A stretch of DNA of 64,000 nt from an uncultured Candidatus Melainabacteria bacterium. GTDB taxonomy: Bacteria > Cyanobacteriota > Vampirovibrionia > Gastranaerophilales > Gastranaerophilaceae. The position numbers and the translations under genes were made by a program. The notes beneath the pieces are model-generated. The model made no database searches, was not told the origin of the DNA, and saw only the letters and a list, made by a program, of their open reading frames with translations. Shown piece by piece: positions 24,167-33,555 of the stretch; the stretch's first letter is position 1; the number at the start of each line of letters is the position of its first letter. The DNA is taken from positions 62,001-126,000 of the forward strand of contig CAKVDZ010000004.1 in the NCBI GenBank assembly GCA_934728585.1, written 5' to 3'.

Positions 24167-25717
24167 TTATTTAATCTTTTTTAACAATAAAAGCAGTGGA
24201 ATAATTACGAGCGCAAGAACACCGCAGATTCTAAAAGCTTCCATAAATCCCCAAAGACTTGCTTGTTTAACCATAGAGCCATAAAGTGAGTATTCTGCCA
24301 TATAATGCGCAACATTATACTGAGTATATTGAGTCAAAGCACCAGCGGTTGAAGTTAAACGCTCTACATAAACTGGATTTAGAGGATTCAAATGGTCAAC
24401 CATATAAGCTTGGTGAATTTGAGAAAATCTTGAAACCAAAGTTGTTGCAACAGATGTACCAACAGCACCACCGATATTCTTTAACATATTTTGAATTCCA
24501 GTAGCATTAGTCATTTGGCTATTTTTTAAAGTCACAACCGAAAGAGCAATAATAGGAATCATCGCTAACGTCATACCAAAGCCATAAATATAGTTTGGCA
24601 AACCAATATTAATCGTTGCTATATCTAAATTTAAAAAGCCAAAGAAAATACCAGCAATACCAATTAAAAACAAACCAAAAGCAACCGAAACACGTTCATC
24701 AACCTTGTTTGCTAAAATACCATAAAGAATTACACCTGTCATCGCACCACAACCACGAGGCATAATCGCTAAGCCACTATCAAATGCACTGTAACCCATT
24801 AATGATTGTAAAAATTGAGGTAGCAACATCATTGACCCCATCATTACACCCATAATGATTACTTGAATAAGTGTACCGATAGTGTAGTTTTTATCCTTAA
24901 ATACGCTCATATCAACAAGTGGTTTTTCTTGTTTAACTTGAGATATAACAAAAGCTATAAAACAAAATGCACTAAACGCTGTTAATTTACAAATCCAAGG
25001 TGCATTAAACCAATCTGCATCATTACCCTTATCAAAAACAACTTGCATTGAAATTAACCATGCAGTTAAAAACATAAACCCAATTTTATCAAAATAAACA
25101 TTACTTTGTTTTCTTGCATAAGGCGGATCTTCTAAGAAAATTGTAGTTAAATACACTGTCAAAATACCAATAGGAACATTTATAAAGAAAATCCAAGGCC
25201 AAGTCCAACAGTCAGTAATCCAACCACCAATAACAGGCCCAATAATCGGTGCAACAACAACAACTAAACCGAAAGTTGCCATCGCTTTACCACGTTGATC
25301 TTTTGGAAATCCCTCTAGCAAAACAGCTTGTGATACAGGCAACAAGCCACCACCGCCAAGACCTTGCATAATTCTTGCAAAGATAATCATTTCTATTGAA
25401 TTTGCAATTCCACACATAAACGATGAAATTGTAAATATACAAATACTCATTATGAAGAAATTTTTTCTTCCCATAAGTTTACAGAACCAGTCAACAGCAG
25501 TAATCATAATACCACTGGCAACAATATAACTTGTTAAAATCCATGTAGATTCTTGACGGCTAACAGAAAATGTACCAGCCATATGCGGTAGAGCAACATT
25601 TGCAATAGTTTCATCTAAAACAAACATAAATGCCGCAAAAATAGTCGGAATTGCGATAATCCACGGACCCTTGGACGGTTTCCATTCTTCTGTATTTTCT
25701 GCTACTTCGTTTGACAT
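24167..25717 (-). CDS. emrB: Multidrug efflux MFS transporter, DHA2 family (EmrB-like)
   Basis: The 516-residue protein has the 14-helix layout of DHA2 drug:H+ antiporters. Early motifs include FMFVLDETIANVALPHMAG and, after it, IMQGLGGGGLLPVSQAVL (motif B/C region). It lies ten bases after the emrA-like gene and downstream of marR, in the usual marR-emrA-emrB order. With the adaptor and the divergent TolC-like channel it would form a three-part pump across both membranes. Substrate unknown. Confidence 0.92.
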   Translation of the reverse strand: MSNEVAENTEEWKPSKGPWIIAIPTIFAAFMFVLDETIANVALPHMAGTFSVSRQESTWILTSYIVASGIMITAVDWFCKLMGRKNFFIMSICIFTISSFMCGIANSIEMIIFARIMQGLGGGGLLPVSQAVLLEGFPKDQRGKAMATFGLVVVVAPIIGPVIGGWITDCWTWPWIFFINVPIGILTVYLTTIFLEDPPYARKQSNVYFDKIGFMFLTAWLISMQVVFDKGNDADWFNAPWICKLTAFSAFCFIAFVISQVKQEKPLVDMSVFKDKNYTIGTLIQVIIMGVMMGSMMLLPQFLQSLMGYSAFDSGLAIMPRGCGAMTGVILYGILANKVDERVSVAFGLFLIGIAGIFFGFLNLDIATINIGLPNYIYGFGMTLAMIPIIALSVVTLKNSQMTNATGIQNMLKNIGGAVGTSVATTLVSRFSQIHQAYMVDHLNPLNPVYVERLTSTAGALTQYTQYNVAHYMAEYSLYGSMVKQASLWGFMEAFRICGVLALVIIPLLLLLKKIK

Positions 25718-25726
25718 CGTTTTCTA

Positions 25727-26716
25727 CTACTTAACCTTAACTTTTGGAACTACACTCATACCTGGAATAATATTGTATTCATCGGGATTAATTTCTTCGT
25801 CAAATACAATTTTAACAGGAATTCTTTGTACAATTTTTACGAAACTACCAACAGCATTTTCAGGTGGAAATAAACTTGATTTTGCACCAGATGCACGTTG
25901 AATACTTTCAACTTTTCCTTTAAATACTTTGTTTGGATAAGCGTCAATTTTAATATCAACAGGTTGATCTTTTCTCATTTGACCAACTTGATTTTCTTTA
26001 AAGTTTGCAACAATCCATACTTCATTCGGAACAATTACAAACAAAGGGCTTCCAACTTGCACATAAGCACCAACTTCCACCCTTTTATTTGCAACTGTGC
26101 CATCTTGGGGGGCATAAACTTTTGTATAAGACAAGTTCAAATCGGCTTGATCTTTTGCCGCTTTTAAAGCTTTAATATCAGCATCAGCAACTTTGTTTTG
26201 CGCATCTGACATAACGTTTTCATCAGCATTTATTAATCTTGCTTGAGTGCTTTCATATTTTGTTTGAGCCATATCTAGTTGTTGTTTTGATACAGCACCT
26301 GTCTTATATAAATTTTGATATCTTTCTAAATCTGCTTTTGCATTTTTAATTTCTATTTGTGCAGCGCTAAAGTTAGCCTTTGCAACTTTTTGTGCAGCTA
26401 AAGCTTTTTCATATTGGGCACTTGCCTTATTTGCACTAACCTTATAATCAGTAGGGTCAATAATAGCAACCAAATCGCCAGCTTTTACATGTTGATTATC
26501 TTTAACAAACACTTCAACTATCTGACCAGAAACTTTTGGTGCAACTTGAACTGTATGATTTTCTACGTAAGCGTCATCTGTAGATTGGAATTGCATATTA
26601 TAAATTACAGCCAAAGCAACCACTATAACAGCGACAACGGCAACTGTGATAATTATTGAACGTTTTAAACTTTTGTCTAAAGTCTTTTTAACTTCTTTTT
26701 CCTTGTTTTCTTCCAT
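25727..26716 (-). CDS. emrA: HlyD-family membrane fusion protein (EmrA-like)
   Basis: A 329-residue periplasmic adaptor. One membrane anchor (IIITVAVVAVIVVALAVIY) is near residue 20. A biotinyl-lipoyl half motif (VEVFVKDNQHVKAGD) is followed by a long alpha-hairpin (about residues 85-185), then the second half (YAPQDGTVANKRVEVGAYV) and a beta-barrel with FPPENAVGSFVKIVQRIPV, typical of EmrA. TAGGAGAAATATA precedes the ATG. It links EmrB in the inner membrane to the TolC-like channel encoded divergently. Confidence 0.92.
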   Translation of the reverse strand: MEENKEKEVKKTLDKSLKRSIIITVAVVAVIVVALAVIYNMQFQSTDDAYVENHTVQVAPKVSGQIVEVFVKDNQHVKAGDLVAIIDPTDYKVSANKASAQYEKALAAQKVAKANFSAAQIEIKNAKADLERYQNLYKTGAVSKQQLDMAQTKYESTQARLINADENVMSDAQNKVADADIKALKAAKDQADLNLSYTKVYAPQDGTVANKRVEVGAYVQVGSPLFVIVPNEVWIVANFKENQVGQMRKDQPVDIKIDAYPNKVFKGKVESIQRASGAKSSLFPPENAVGSFVKIVQRIPVKIVFDEEINPDEYNIIPGMSVVPKVKVK

Positions 26717-26726
26717 TATATTTCTC

Positions 26727-27203
26727 CTATATATTAAATTCTACTATTTCTGCCATTGAGTTTTCTAATTTTTCTAATGAACCTTTTAATTCAGCCATTT
26801 TTTCTTCTGGAAATTTTTCCAACAATTTTTCCATAACTTTATTCATTATATAAAATTGCTCATTGTAGAATTTCTCACCAGCTTTTGTAAGGGTTAATAG
26901 TCTTACAAGACGATTGTTTTTAGTTGTATTTGTTCTGTTCACATAACCTTTATCTTCTAAGGAATTTAAAATTCTACCTGTTCTAACTCTATCTCTAAGA
27001 ATAATTTTTGCTAAATCACGTTGGCAAATGTTTGGGTGATTTAGAATTATATTTAATGCGCAGAATTCGTCATGCGTTAAATCCACGTTACGAATTTCAA
27101 AGAAATTTTGGGCTAATCTTTCTATATAAATAGATAATTGGCTTATTTTATAAAATACTGAATCAGAAAAATCAGTGGTCGGTTCTAATAATTTACTTTT
27201 CAT
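26727..27203 (-). CDS. MarR-family transcriptional regulator
   Basis: The 158-residue protein has the MarR winged helix: HPNICQRDLAKIILRDR as the recognition-helix region and GYVNRTNTTKNNRLVRLLTL as the wing. Members repress efflux genes until a ligand binds. GGGAAGGAAAAC precedes the ATG. It is the first gene of the marR-emrA-emrB operon, divergent from the TolC-like gene, with an inverted repeat in the shared gap (27222-27251) that it probably binds. Confidence 0.92.
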   Translation of the reverse strand: MKSKLLEPTTDFSDSVFYKISQLSIYIERLAQNFFEIRNVDLTHDEFCALNIILNHPNICQRDLAKIILRDRVRTGRILNSLEDKGYVNRTNTTKNNRLVRLLTLTKAGEKFYNEQFYIMNKVMEKLLEKFPEEKMAELKGSLEKLENSMAEIVEFNI

Positions 27204-27221
27204 GTTTTCCTTCCCTTTTTA

Positions 27222-27251
27222 GTTACAAAAAATACATGTTGCATTTGTAAC
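27222..27251. promoter_or_regulatory. Candidate MarR operator
   Basis: GTTACAAA and TTTGTAAC form a perfect 8+14+8 inverted repeat in the 101-base gap between marR and the TolC-like gene. The right arm overlaps a TTGTAA (27245-27250) that could be the -35 of the TolC-like gene. Confidence 0.5.
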
Positions 27252-27304
27252 AAAGTTATGGTATCATACTATCATAAAATTTGTCAAGTATGTGAGGAAG
27301 TAAA

Positions 27305-28729
27305 ATGAATATCAAAAAAATCTTTTCTACATTAATGCTAATAAGCTTTGTTAACATGAGTGTTTTACCTGCTTTTGCTATTCAAGATACAAAAAATCAG
27401 CAAGATACAAAAGCAATAAAAAAACAAGAAAAAATGCTTAAACACAAAGTTAAACGTAATAAAAAATACAACGATGATTACAAATATGGCTATGTAAATA
27501 TGGATTTTTGGAAAAGTTTTAACGACAAAAATTTAGATAATTATATTAACTTAGCTATAAAAAATAATTATGATTTAAAAATGGCAACATTGAATGTTGA
27601 TGAATACTATCAAAACGTAAAACTTCAATTTGCAAACGAATTACCAAGCGCAACCGTTGGTTTTTCACCAGCTTATGCAAAATTGGGAATTACTCAACCT
27701 GATCTTGATATGGACGCAAATTGGTCTTATGCATCACCAATTTTAATCAACTACGAAGCAGATATTTTCTTAAAAAATAGAGATAAAACTCGCAGTGTAA
27801 AAAAATTGTATGAAGCTTCTCAACTAGATGAACGCTCTGCATATATCTCAATTGCTGCTGCAGTGGGAAGTGTTTATATGAACTTGGTTACATTAGATGA
27901 AGTTATTAAATATCAAGAAAATATTGTAGCTTTGAGAAAAGAAATTTATGAAATCATGCAAGAAAGCAACCGTCAAGGTCTTGTTTCAACTTCAGACACT
28001 GTAAAAGCAAACAAAGCCTATATTAACGGAACTTCTGATTTAATTAACTATAAAAAGAATAGAGAAATTTTAATGCACCAATTGGCAGTATTAATTGGCG
28101 AAAGCCCTGAAAATGTTGCTAATTTAAAAGTATCAAAACTTTCTGATATCAAATATACCAAAACAATTCCAACAAGTATTTCTTCAGAAATTATTACGGA
28201 TAGACCAGATTATTTGAAATCTATTAAAATGTTAGAAAAAATGGGGATTGACGTTAGAGTTGCAAAAAAAGAATTCTTGCCTAAGATTGATATTAGTGGT
28301 TTAGCGATGTTCTTACACGGTGTAAACAACCCAGTTGACGGCATTTATGCAATTGCTGCTTCTGGTATGCTACCTGTTTTCACGGGAGGAAGACGTATTG
28401 CAAACTTAAAACTTAAAAAAGTTCAATACGATAAAGCTTTGGAGAATTATTACAAAACTAATTTAACAGCATTACAAGAAATTAATGACGCGCTAATCAC
28501 TGTTAAACGCGATAGCGAAAAATTAGACAAACACAAACAACAGTTAGCACTTGAAAACCAAGATTTTGGATTTACTCAACAACGCTACAAACAAGGTACA
28601 ATCTCAAAATTAGACCTTATTCAAATGCAAGAAAACTTGTTATCTGTAAATAAATTAGTTGCAAATACAACAGGCAACTGCTATGTAGACTATATTAGCC
28701 TATACAAAGCTGTTGGAAGTAAATTATAA
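27305..28729 (+). CDS. TolC-family outer membrane efflux protein
   Basis: The 474-residue protein starts with a signal peptide ending VLPAFA near residue 26 and then a Lys/Gln-rich stretch. Two OEP repeats follow: one around NYINLAIKNNYDLKMATLNVD, with the second beginning near RPDYLKSIKMLEKMGI. The ending FTQQRYKQGTISKLDLIQMQ is typical of this family. It should form the trimeric outer-membrane duct for the EmrAB pump encoded divergently. A ribosome site GAGGAAG precedes the ATG. There is no lipobox cysteine, unlike many CusC/NodT-type members. Confidence 0.9.
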   Translation: MNIKKIFSTLMLISFVNMSVLPAFAIQDTKNQQDTKAIKKQEKMLKHKVKRNKKYNDDYKYGYVNMDFWKSFNDKNLDNYINLAIKNNYDLKMATLNVDEYYQNVKLQFANELPSATVGFSPAYAKLGITQPDLDMDANWSYASPILINYEADIFLKNRDKTRSVKKLYEASQLDERSAYISIAAAVGSVYMNLVTLDEVIKYQENIVALRKEIYEIMQESNRQGLVSTSDTVKANKAYINGTSDLINYKKNREILMHQLAVLIGESPENVANLKVSKLSDIKYTKTIPTSISSEIITDRPDYLKSIKMLEKMGIDVRVAKKEFLPKIDISGLAMFLHGVNNPVDGIYAIAASGMLPVFTGGRRIANLKLKKVQYDKALENYYKTNLTALQEINDALITVKRDSEKLDKHKQQLALENQDFGFTQQRYKQGTISKLDLIQMQENLLSVNKLVANTTGNCYVDYISLYKAVGSKL

Positions 28730-28752
28730 TTTTAGAAATAATAGCCAAAAAT

Positions 28753-28786
28753 ATATCGGCAACAAGCTAACTTGTTGCCGATATTG
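28753..28786. terminator. Terminator hairpin between convergent genes
   Basis: A 14-bp stem, ATATCGGCAACAAG with CTTGTTGCCGATAT, has a CTAA loop. The T-run is poor on both sides. Confidence 0.7.
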
Positions 28787-28806
28787 TTATGATTTCACTT
28801 AAAATT

Positions 28807-30138
28807 TTACTTCTTTTCAGGCATTAAAACTGAAATAACTGCATTATCAATATTTAAATAACGTTTTGCTGCATCTTGAACATCTTCAACTGTTAAACTA
28901 TTTAAGATATCTAAGTAATCTTCAACAAGCTTCAAATCGTTGCAAACAGTCATATAGCTACCGATTGTATCGCCAATTTCAGAAACAGTTTCAGCATTAT
29001 TTGCAAATGTTGATTTTGTCTTTTTAATTGCCTTATGAAATTCTTTTTCAGTAATTGTAGATTTCATTTTTTCAATTTCTGCCTTGATAGCGTCAACTGC
29101 TTCTGTTTTCTTTTCTGGACGGAAATTAGCTTCTACAAAGAAATTATTTCCATCACGGAATTGATAATAATCAGTTTCAACCATATTAAACACAGGTTCT
29201 TTAGCTTTTTCAATCAAGTTTTGGTAAAGTCTTGAACTTGCACCATCACCCAAAATAATGTTGATTAAATCTACCAAAATAGTATCCTTAACGTTCTTTG
29301 CAGGACAAGTCAAATAGCCAAACATTAAAAATCCTGTATTAACATTAGCTGTTTCTTCGTTATAAATTGTTTTTTGAGTAGGTTTGTCAATTTCAAAAGT
29401 TGGATTTTCGTAGTTTTCACGACCTTTCCAATCAAATTCTTTGCAAACCTTATCTAAAATTTCTTCGTGATCAAAATCACCTACAATGATTGTTGTTACA
29501 TTGTTTGGAGTGTAATGAGTTTTATAATATTCCATAATTTCAGCTTGAGGAACTTGCGAAATAATTTCTGGAGTACCGATTACATCTCGTTTGTAAGGGT
29601 GTTTTGTGTACATATTGTAATTTGTTTTGTTATAAACTTTTGTCCAAGGTTGATCCTTGCGCATACGGATTTCTTCAATTACAACGTGTCTTTCGCGTTT
29701 ATCTTTTACTGATTTGTCATCATTAATATCAAATTCGTGTCCAATTTCGTCTTCTGGCAAAATAGGATCTAACATCATATCAGCATGAAGTTCAATTGCT
29801 TCATAAAAATCTTTGTTACCCTCACCTTTTGGTAAAGTTACATAATAATATGTGTAATCTTTCCAAGTTGCAGCGTTAACAATAGCACCTTTTGCCTCTA
29901 AAGTTCTGTCAAAATAACCAGCTTTATGCTTGTGAGTACCTTTAAACATTAAGTGTTCCAAAAAGTGAGAAATTCCGTTATTTTTGTCATTTTCATTTAT
30001 AGAACCTGTTTTAACCCAAGAGCTTACATTAACCATTCCACCCTCTTTGTGCGCTAAAACTATTTTATGACCGTTTTCTCTTTCATAAATTTCTACATCT
30101 TTTGTTAAATATGGATATTTCACTAATGTTTTTTTCAT
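28807..30138 (-). CDS. M16 family zinc metallopeptidase
   Basis: The 443-residue protein carries the inverted zinc motif HFLEHLMFKGT near residue 63 (HxxEH), with the third ligand Glu in YEAIELHADMM about 75 residues later. Two M16 halves are recognisable. It belongs with the bacterial processing-peptidase-like proteins (PqqL/YmxG type). No signal peptide is seen, so a cytoplasmic location is likely. AGAGGAAAAATT precedes the ATG. It is followed on the same strand only by the terminator, and a ubiA-like gene lies upstream. Confidence 0.9.
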   Translation of the reverse strand: MKKTLVKYPYLTKDVEIYERENGHKIVLAHKEGGMVNVSSWVKTGSINENDKNNGISHFLEHLMFKGTHKHKAGYFDRTLEAKGAIVNAATWKDYTYYYVTLPKGEGNKDFYEAIELHADMMLDPILPEDEIGHEFDINDDKSVKDKRERHVVIEEIRMRKDQPWTKVYNKTNYNMYTKHPYKRDVIGTPEIISQVPQAEIMEYYKTHYTPNNVTTIIVGDFDHEEILDKVCKEFDWKGRENYENPTFEIDKPTQKTIYNEETANVNTGFLMFGYLTCPAKNVKDTILVDLINIILGDGASSRLYQNLIEKAKEPVFNMVETDYYQFRDGNNFFVEANFRPEKKTEAVDAIKAEIEKMKSTITEKEFHKAIKKTKSTFANNAETVSEIGDTIGSYMTVCNDLKLVEDYLDILNSLTVEDVQDAAKRYLNIDNAVISVLMPEKK

Positions 30139-30173
30139 AATTTTTCCTCTTTATTTATATTTTTAATTATACA

Positions 30174-31157
30174 TTAAAAATATACACTTATAACTTTTGC
30201 AATACAAATCAATACTGACGCATAAATCATCAAATTTCTAGCTTGATACATTCTAAACCTAAAACTTGCAATACTTTCATCTTTTTGAAGAATTTTTTCA
30301 TAACCCTCAAAAGGGAAATGCCATATTTTTTTGGGTGGAATTGTATTTTTATCTTCGTTAAATAGCAACAATGACAAAATAAGTTCCAAAACAAAAGGTA
30401 TAGTAAAAAATACTATAAAATATATATTCGGCAAATACCCCATTAAAATACTAGTTGCAAGAACAATGTAACCAATTGCATAAATCAAACCTAAACCAAT
30501 TAAAGCTTTATCTTTTGTTCCAAAACGCGAACATAAAGTTTTTTTATGCGAAGCTTTATCTCCGTCAAAATCAAGCATAGCATTTGTATACAATAGCCCA
30601 ATTGTAAACATTACAAGCACTGTGCCGATTAAAAAGACTTCAACATTGTAACTTTGAGTCATAACCCAGTAAACACCGCCAAAAAGAATAGGTCCAAAAG
30701 CCAACCCCACGGCAATTTCACCAATGCCTGCAGTAGACCATTTTGCATAAGTTAAAACAAAAATTCCACCTAAAATCGCAAATATAACTACAGGATAACC
30801 TGTTTTCCATAGCAGAAATGCACCTATAACACACGCAATAGCGCAGTAGATACAGACCACTTTTAAAATATCGTTCAATGTTGCTTGCCCATTTGTAATA
30901 TACGCACATTTTGACTTGGTTTGATGTTCTAAAGTGCCTAATTTAACTAATTTTTTGTAATCTACATAATCGTCAAACAAATTTGTCGCTAATTGACCAC
31001 AACAAATTCCGATTAAGGTTAAAAAACCATAAAAGGCGTTACCGTTGTTTGTTAGCCCTAAAACAAAAACTACCAACCACGAAAATACTGACATTGGGAC
31101 AGTGAAAATTCTTGAATTTTCAAGCCAGAACCACACTGTTCTAAAGAAATTACGCAT
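30174..31157 (-). CDS. UbiA-family prenyltransferase (MenA-like)
   Basis: A 327-residue membrane protein with about eight or nine helices. Both aspartate-rich motifs are readable: NLFDDYVDYKK near residue 60 and NAMLDFDGDKASHKKT near 195. UbiA enzymes attach prenyl chains to aromatic acceptors; the layout is closest to 1,4-dihydroxy-2-naphthoate prenyltransferase, but no other men gene is nearby. The frame runs further upstream; the ATG at 31157 has a GAGGG site and overlaps the stop of the preceding small gene by eight bases, so coupling is likely. The acceptor is uncertain. Confidence 0.8.
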   Translation of the reverse strand: MRNFFRTVWFWLENSRIFTVPMSVFSWLVVFVLGLTNNGNAFYGFLTLIGICCGQLATNLFDDYVDYKKLVKLGTLEHQTKSKCAYITNGQATLNDILKVVCIYCAIACVIGAFLLWKTGYPVVIFAILGGIFVLTYAKWSTAGIGEIAVGLAFGPILFGGVYWVMTQSYNVEVFLIGTVLVMFTIGLLYTNAMLDFDGDKASHKKTLCSRFGTKDKALIGLGLIYAIGYIVLATSILMGYLPNIYFIVFFTIPFVLELILSLLLFNEDKNTIPPKKIWHFPFEGYEKILQKDESIASFRFRMYQARNLMIYASVLICIAKVISVYF

Positions 31158-31368
31158 CAAGCAATCCCTCAATACCTTTAACTTCCTCATACAAGGCGCC
31201 ACCCTCAAGAAGTTCTTCTGCAGACAAACCAAAAAGAGTAATCAATTCAATTACATCTTCATTATTTTTAAAACGTCTAACAACTTCTTTTATTGCACTT
31301 TCACGAGTCATAAAAGGTATTTGTTGATGCTTGCCTAATGTAAAACTTCTATTCTTGGCTTTACCCAC
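31150..31368 (-). CDS. Small hypothetical protein, 72 residues, GTG start
   Basis: A GTG overlaps the last base of the nanK stop and is preceded by a perfect AGGAGG site, so the frame is very likely translated. The protein is charged and helical (RESAIKEVVRRFKNNEDVIEL, GLSAEELLEGGALYEEVKG), with no membrane segment. Its end overlaps the ubiA-like start. No family is recognised. Its conserved coupling to both neighbours suggests one polycistronic nanE-nanK-orf-ubiA message. Confidence 0.75.
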   Translation of the reverse strand: MGKAKNRSFTLGKHQQIPFMTRESAIKEVVRRFKNNEDVIELITLFGLSAEELLEGGALYEEVKGIEGLLDA

Positions 31369-32240
31369 TATTTGCCTCCTAAAGCCAACAATGCAGCACC
31401 TATCATGCCAGCATAATTGCCAGTTGTAGCTTTAAGAATTTTTGTAGGTTGAGTAATAATTTCTTTATTTGTAGCTTTTTCAAGGTAATCAACATCTATA
31501 AATTGAGCCATTGAACCAGAAAATACGATACAATCAGGATCAAAGATATTAGCTAAACCAATACAGCCCTCTAAAATATCATTTTGCCATTTATCAAAAG
31601 CTTCTTGCATAGTTTTATCGCCAGATTTTATGCCGTCAATAACGTCGTAAGTTGTAACATCTGGATTGCCTGTAACTTCTTCAGCCGTTTTCTTCAAACC
31701 ATTACCAGAGCAATATGTTTCAAAACAGTCGTAACTGCCACAAGTACAAGGTCTGTGCCTATCAGTTCTCATTTTAAAATGCATTTCGCCAGCAGAACCT
31801 GATTTACCTTTTAATATTACGTCGTTTACAATAATTCCACCACCTACACCTGTTCCTAATGTAAGCATTACAGAATTAGGCATACCCTTTGTTGCACCTA
31901 AAATATGTTCAGCCCAAGCTGCGCAATTGGCATCATTTTCCACATAAACTGGTTTTGTTTTTGACAAGGACTGAAAATCAAAATCACTATAACCTTTTAC
32001 AATATTGCCAGTTGAACCTAAAATTCCTGTATGTTCGTTATTACAAGCTCCTGCCGTTGAGAACGCAATCACATCAACATCAGCTTCATGTTTTGCAATA
32101 ACTGACAAAAAGATTTCTTTGATTTTATTCAAATCTCTTGGAGTAGAATTTTTCTCAATTTCAGTAAGAAATTTACCATTTTCATCAATTACAGCTGAAT
32201 ATATTTTCGTACCGCCAACATCAAACGCAAGTGCTTTCAT
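31368..32240 (-). CDS. nanK: ROK-family sugar kinase, probable N-acetylmannosamine kinase
   Basis: A 290-residue ROK kinase. The phosphate-1 motif FDVGGTKIYSAVID is at the N-terminus, TLGTGVGGGIIVND near residue 130, and the ROK zinc motif is CTCGSYDCFETYCSG. It begins one base overlapping the end of nanE, which makes ManNAc the likely substrate (ManNAc to ManNAc-6-P, then NanE epimerises to GlcNAc-6-P). A glucokinase role is the alternative, because ROK kinases with this motif set often phosphorylate glucose. Confidence 0.8.
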   Translation of the reverse strand: MKALAFDVGGTKIYSAVIDENGKFLTEIEKNSTPRDLNKIKEIFLSVIAKHEADVDVIAFSTAGACNNEHTGILGSTGNIVKGYSDFDFQSLSKTKPVYVENDANCAAWAEHILGATKGMPNSVMLTLGTGVGGGIIVNDVILKGKSGSAGEMHFKMRTDRHRPCTCGSYDCFETYCSGNGLKKTAEEVTGNPDVTTYDVIDGIKSGDKTMQEAFDKWQNDILEGCIGLANIFDPDCIVFSGSMAQFIDVDYLEKATNKEIITQPTKILKATTGNYAGMIGAALLALGGK

Positions 32241-32926
32241 TATTTTTCCTTTCTTTGTACAAATCGTTTTGTTATAAGTTGTGGTCTTGTAATAGCAGAA
32301 CCAATTACAACGCAGTGTGCGCCTAATTCAAAAGCTTTGTCCACTTCTTCTGGAGTCCAAATTCTTCCCTCTAAAACAACTGGGACTTTTACAGATTTTA
32401 CAAGTTCTTCTAACAGTTCAAAATCAGGACCATCACCTTTTAGTGGTGAAAATTGCGTATAACCAGCCAAAGTTGTAGAAATCATATCTACACCAAGCTT
32501 TTCGCACATAACACCCTCATCAACAGTCGAAATATCTGCCATTGAAATTCGTTTATGGATTGAAATAACCTTTATAATTTCCTCAACAGTACAGTTTTCG
32601 TGCTTTCTGTTAGTACCATCAAAAGCAATAACATCAGCTCCAGCTTTAATTAAAAAATTCACGTGTTTTAAAGACGGAGTAATATAAACAATTTCTTTCC
32701 AATTTGCTGGAATTTCATCAGGCTTTGTCAAACCAATAACAGGAACATTTGTGATTTTTTTTGCATTTTGAACATCTCTTACGCCAGCCACTCTCAAACC
32801 ACCAGCTCCACCATTAAGGACTGATTTCATCATCGCAGCCATACATTCTTCGCGATATAAAGGTTCGTTTGGCATAGCCTGACAAGAAACAATAACTTTA
32901 TTTTTTAAAGTTTCAATTACGCCCAT
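32240..32926 (-). CDS. nanE: N-acylglucosamine-6-phosphate 2-epimerase
   Basis: NanE converts ManNAc-6-phosphate to GlcNAc-6-phosphate. The 228-residue TIM-barrel starts VIVSCQAMPNEPLY and has AGADVIAFDGTNRKHE near residue 115, with VVLEGRIWTPEEVDKAFELGAHCVVIGSAITRP at the phosphate-binding end (read in two parts, each typical of the family). TAGGAGTTAAA precedes the ATG. It is the first gene of the operon with nanK. No sialic acid lyase (nanA) is nearby, so the source of ManNAc is not visible. Confidence 0.9.
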   Translation of the reverse strand: MGVIETLKNKVIVSCQAMPNEPLYREECMAAMMKSVLNGGAGGLRVAGVRDVQNAKKITNVPVIGLTKPDEIPANWKEIVYITPSLKHVNFLIKAGADVIAFDGTNRKHENCTVEEIIKVISIHKRISMADISTVDEGVMCEKLGVDMISTTLAGYTQFSPLKGDGPDFELLEELVKSVKVPVVLEGRIWTPEEVDKAFELGAHCVVIGSAITRPQLITKRFVQRKEK

Positions 32927-32934
32927 TTTAACTC

Positions 32935-33435
32935 CTATCTATAGTTTTGGAATTGTAGCGGATAATCGTATTTTTCTTCATTTTTGCGTAACAAGGCGAT
33001 TACTTCTTGCAAATCATCTCTACTTTTACCAGAAACTCTAACTTGGTCACCTTGAATTGATGCTTGAACTTTGATTTTAGAATCTTTTATATCAGCAACA
33101 ATTTTTTTTGCTAAATCTTGAGTTAATCCTTTTCTTAAAAGATAAACTTGGCGAACTGCACCACCTAGTGCATCTTCCATTTTTTGAGGATCTAAAATTT
33201 TAATACTTAAACCTCTTTTAACTAATTTTGATTGTAAAATATCATATATATTTCTCAATTTCATATCGTCTTCTGTAGTAATTGTAATTGATTTATCCCC
33301 CTCTAAAACGATATCAGATTTTGAATTTTTCAAATCAAAACGAGAAGTAATATCACGTTTAACTTGGTCTATTGCGTTAACTAATTCTTGTTTATCGAAT
33401 TCTGAAACAACGTCAAAACTTGAATCTTTTGCCAT
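32935..33435 (-). CDS. yajQ: YajQ family nucleotide-binding protein
   Basis: The 166-residue protein starts MAKDSSFDVVSEFDKQEL and has DITSRFDLKNSKSDIVLEGD, SKLVKRGLSIKILDP and VQASIQGDQVRVSGKSRDDLQ, the full YajQ pattern. Family members bind nucleotides, and some bind cyclic di-GMP and act as effectors. A GGDEF protein is encoded at 45671-47152, so a link to cyclic di-GMP is possible but not shown. AAGGAGG precedes the ATG. Confidence 0.93.
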   Translation of the reverse strand: MAKDSSFDVVSEFDKQELVNAIDQVKRDITSRFDLKNSKSDIVLEGDKSITITTEDDMKLRNIYDILQSKLVKRGLSIKILDPQKMEDALGGAVRQVYLLRKGLTQDLAKKIVADIKDSKIKVQASIQGDQVRVSGKSRDDLQEVIALLRKNEEKYDYPLQFQNYR

Positions 33436-33555
33436 ATAAGCCTCCTTTTTATTTTTAACTATTATAGCATAAAATTATAAATTTTGAACGATTGTTTATC
33501 ATAATTAAATTAATCAAATTATGACAGTTTACAGTTAAAAATAATTATTTTCAAA

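Noticed and set aside
33498..33524. TCATAATT...AATTATGA hairpin after the oppF-like gene
   Set aside because: AT-only eight-pair stem without a T-run in AT-rich DNA; likely chance.
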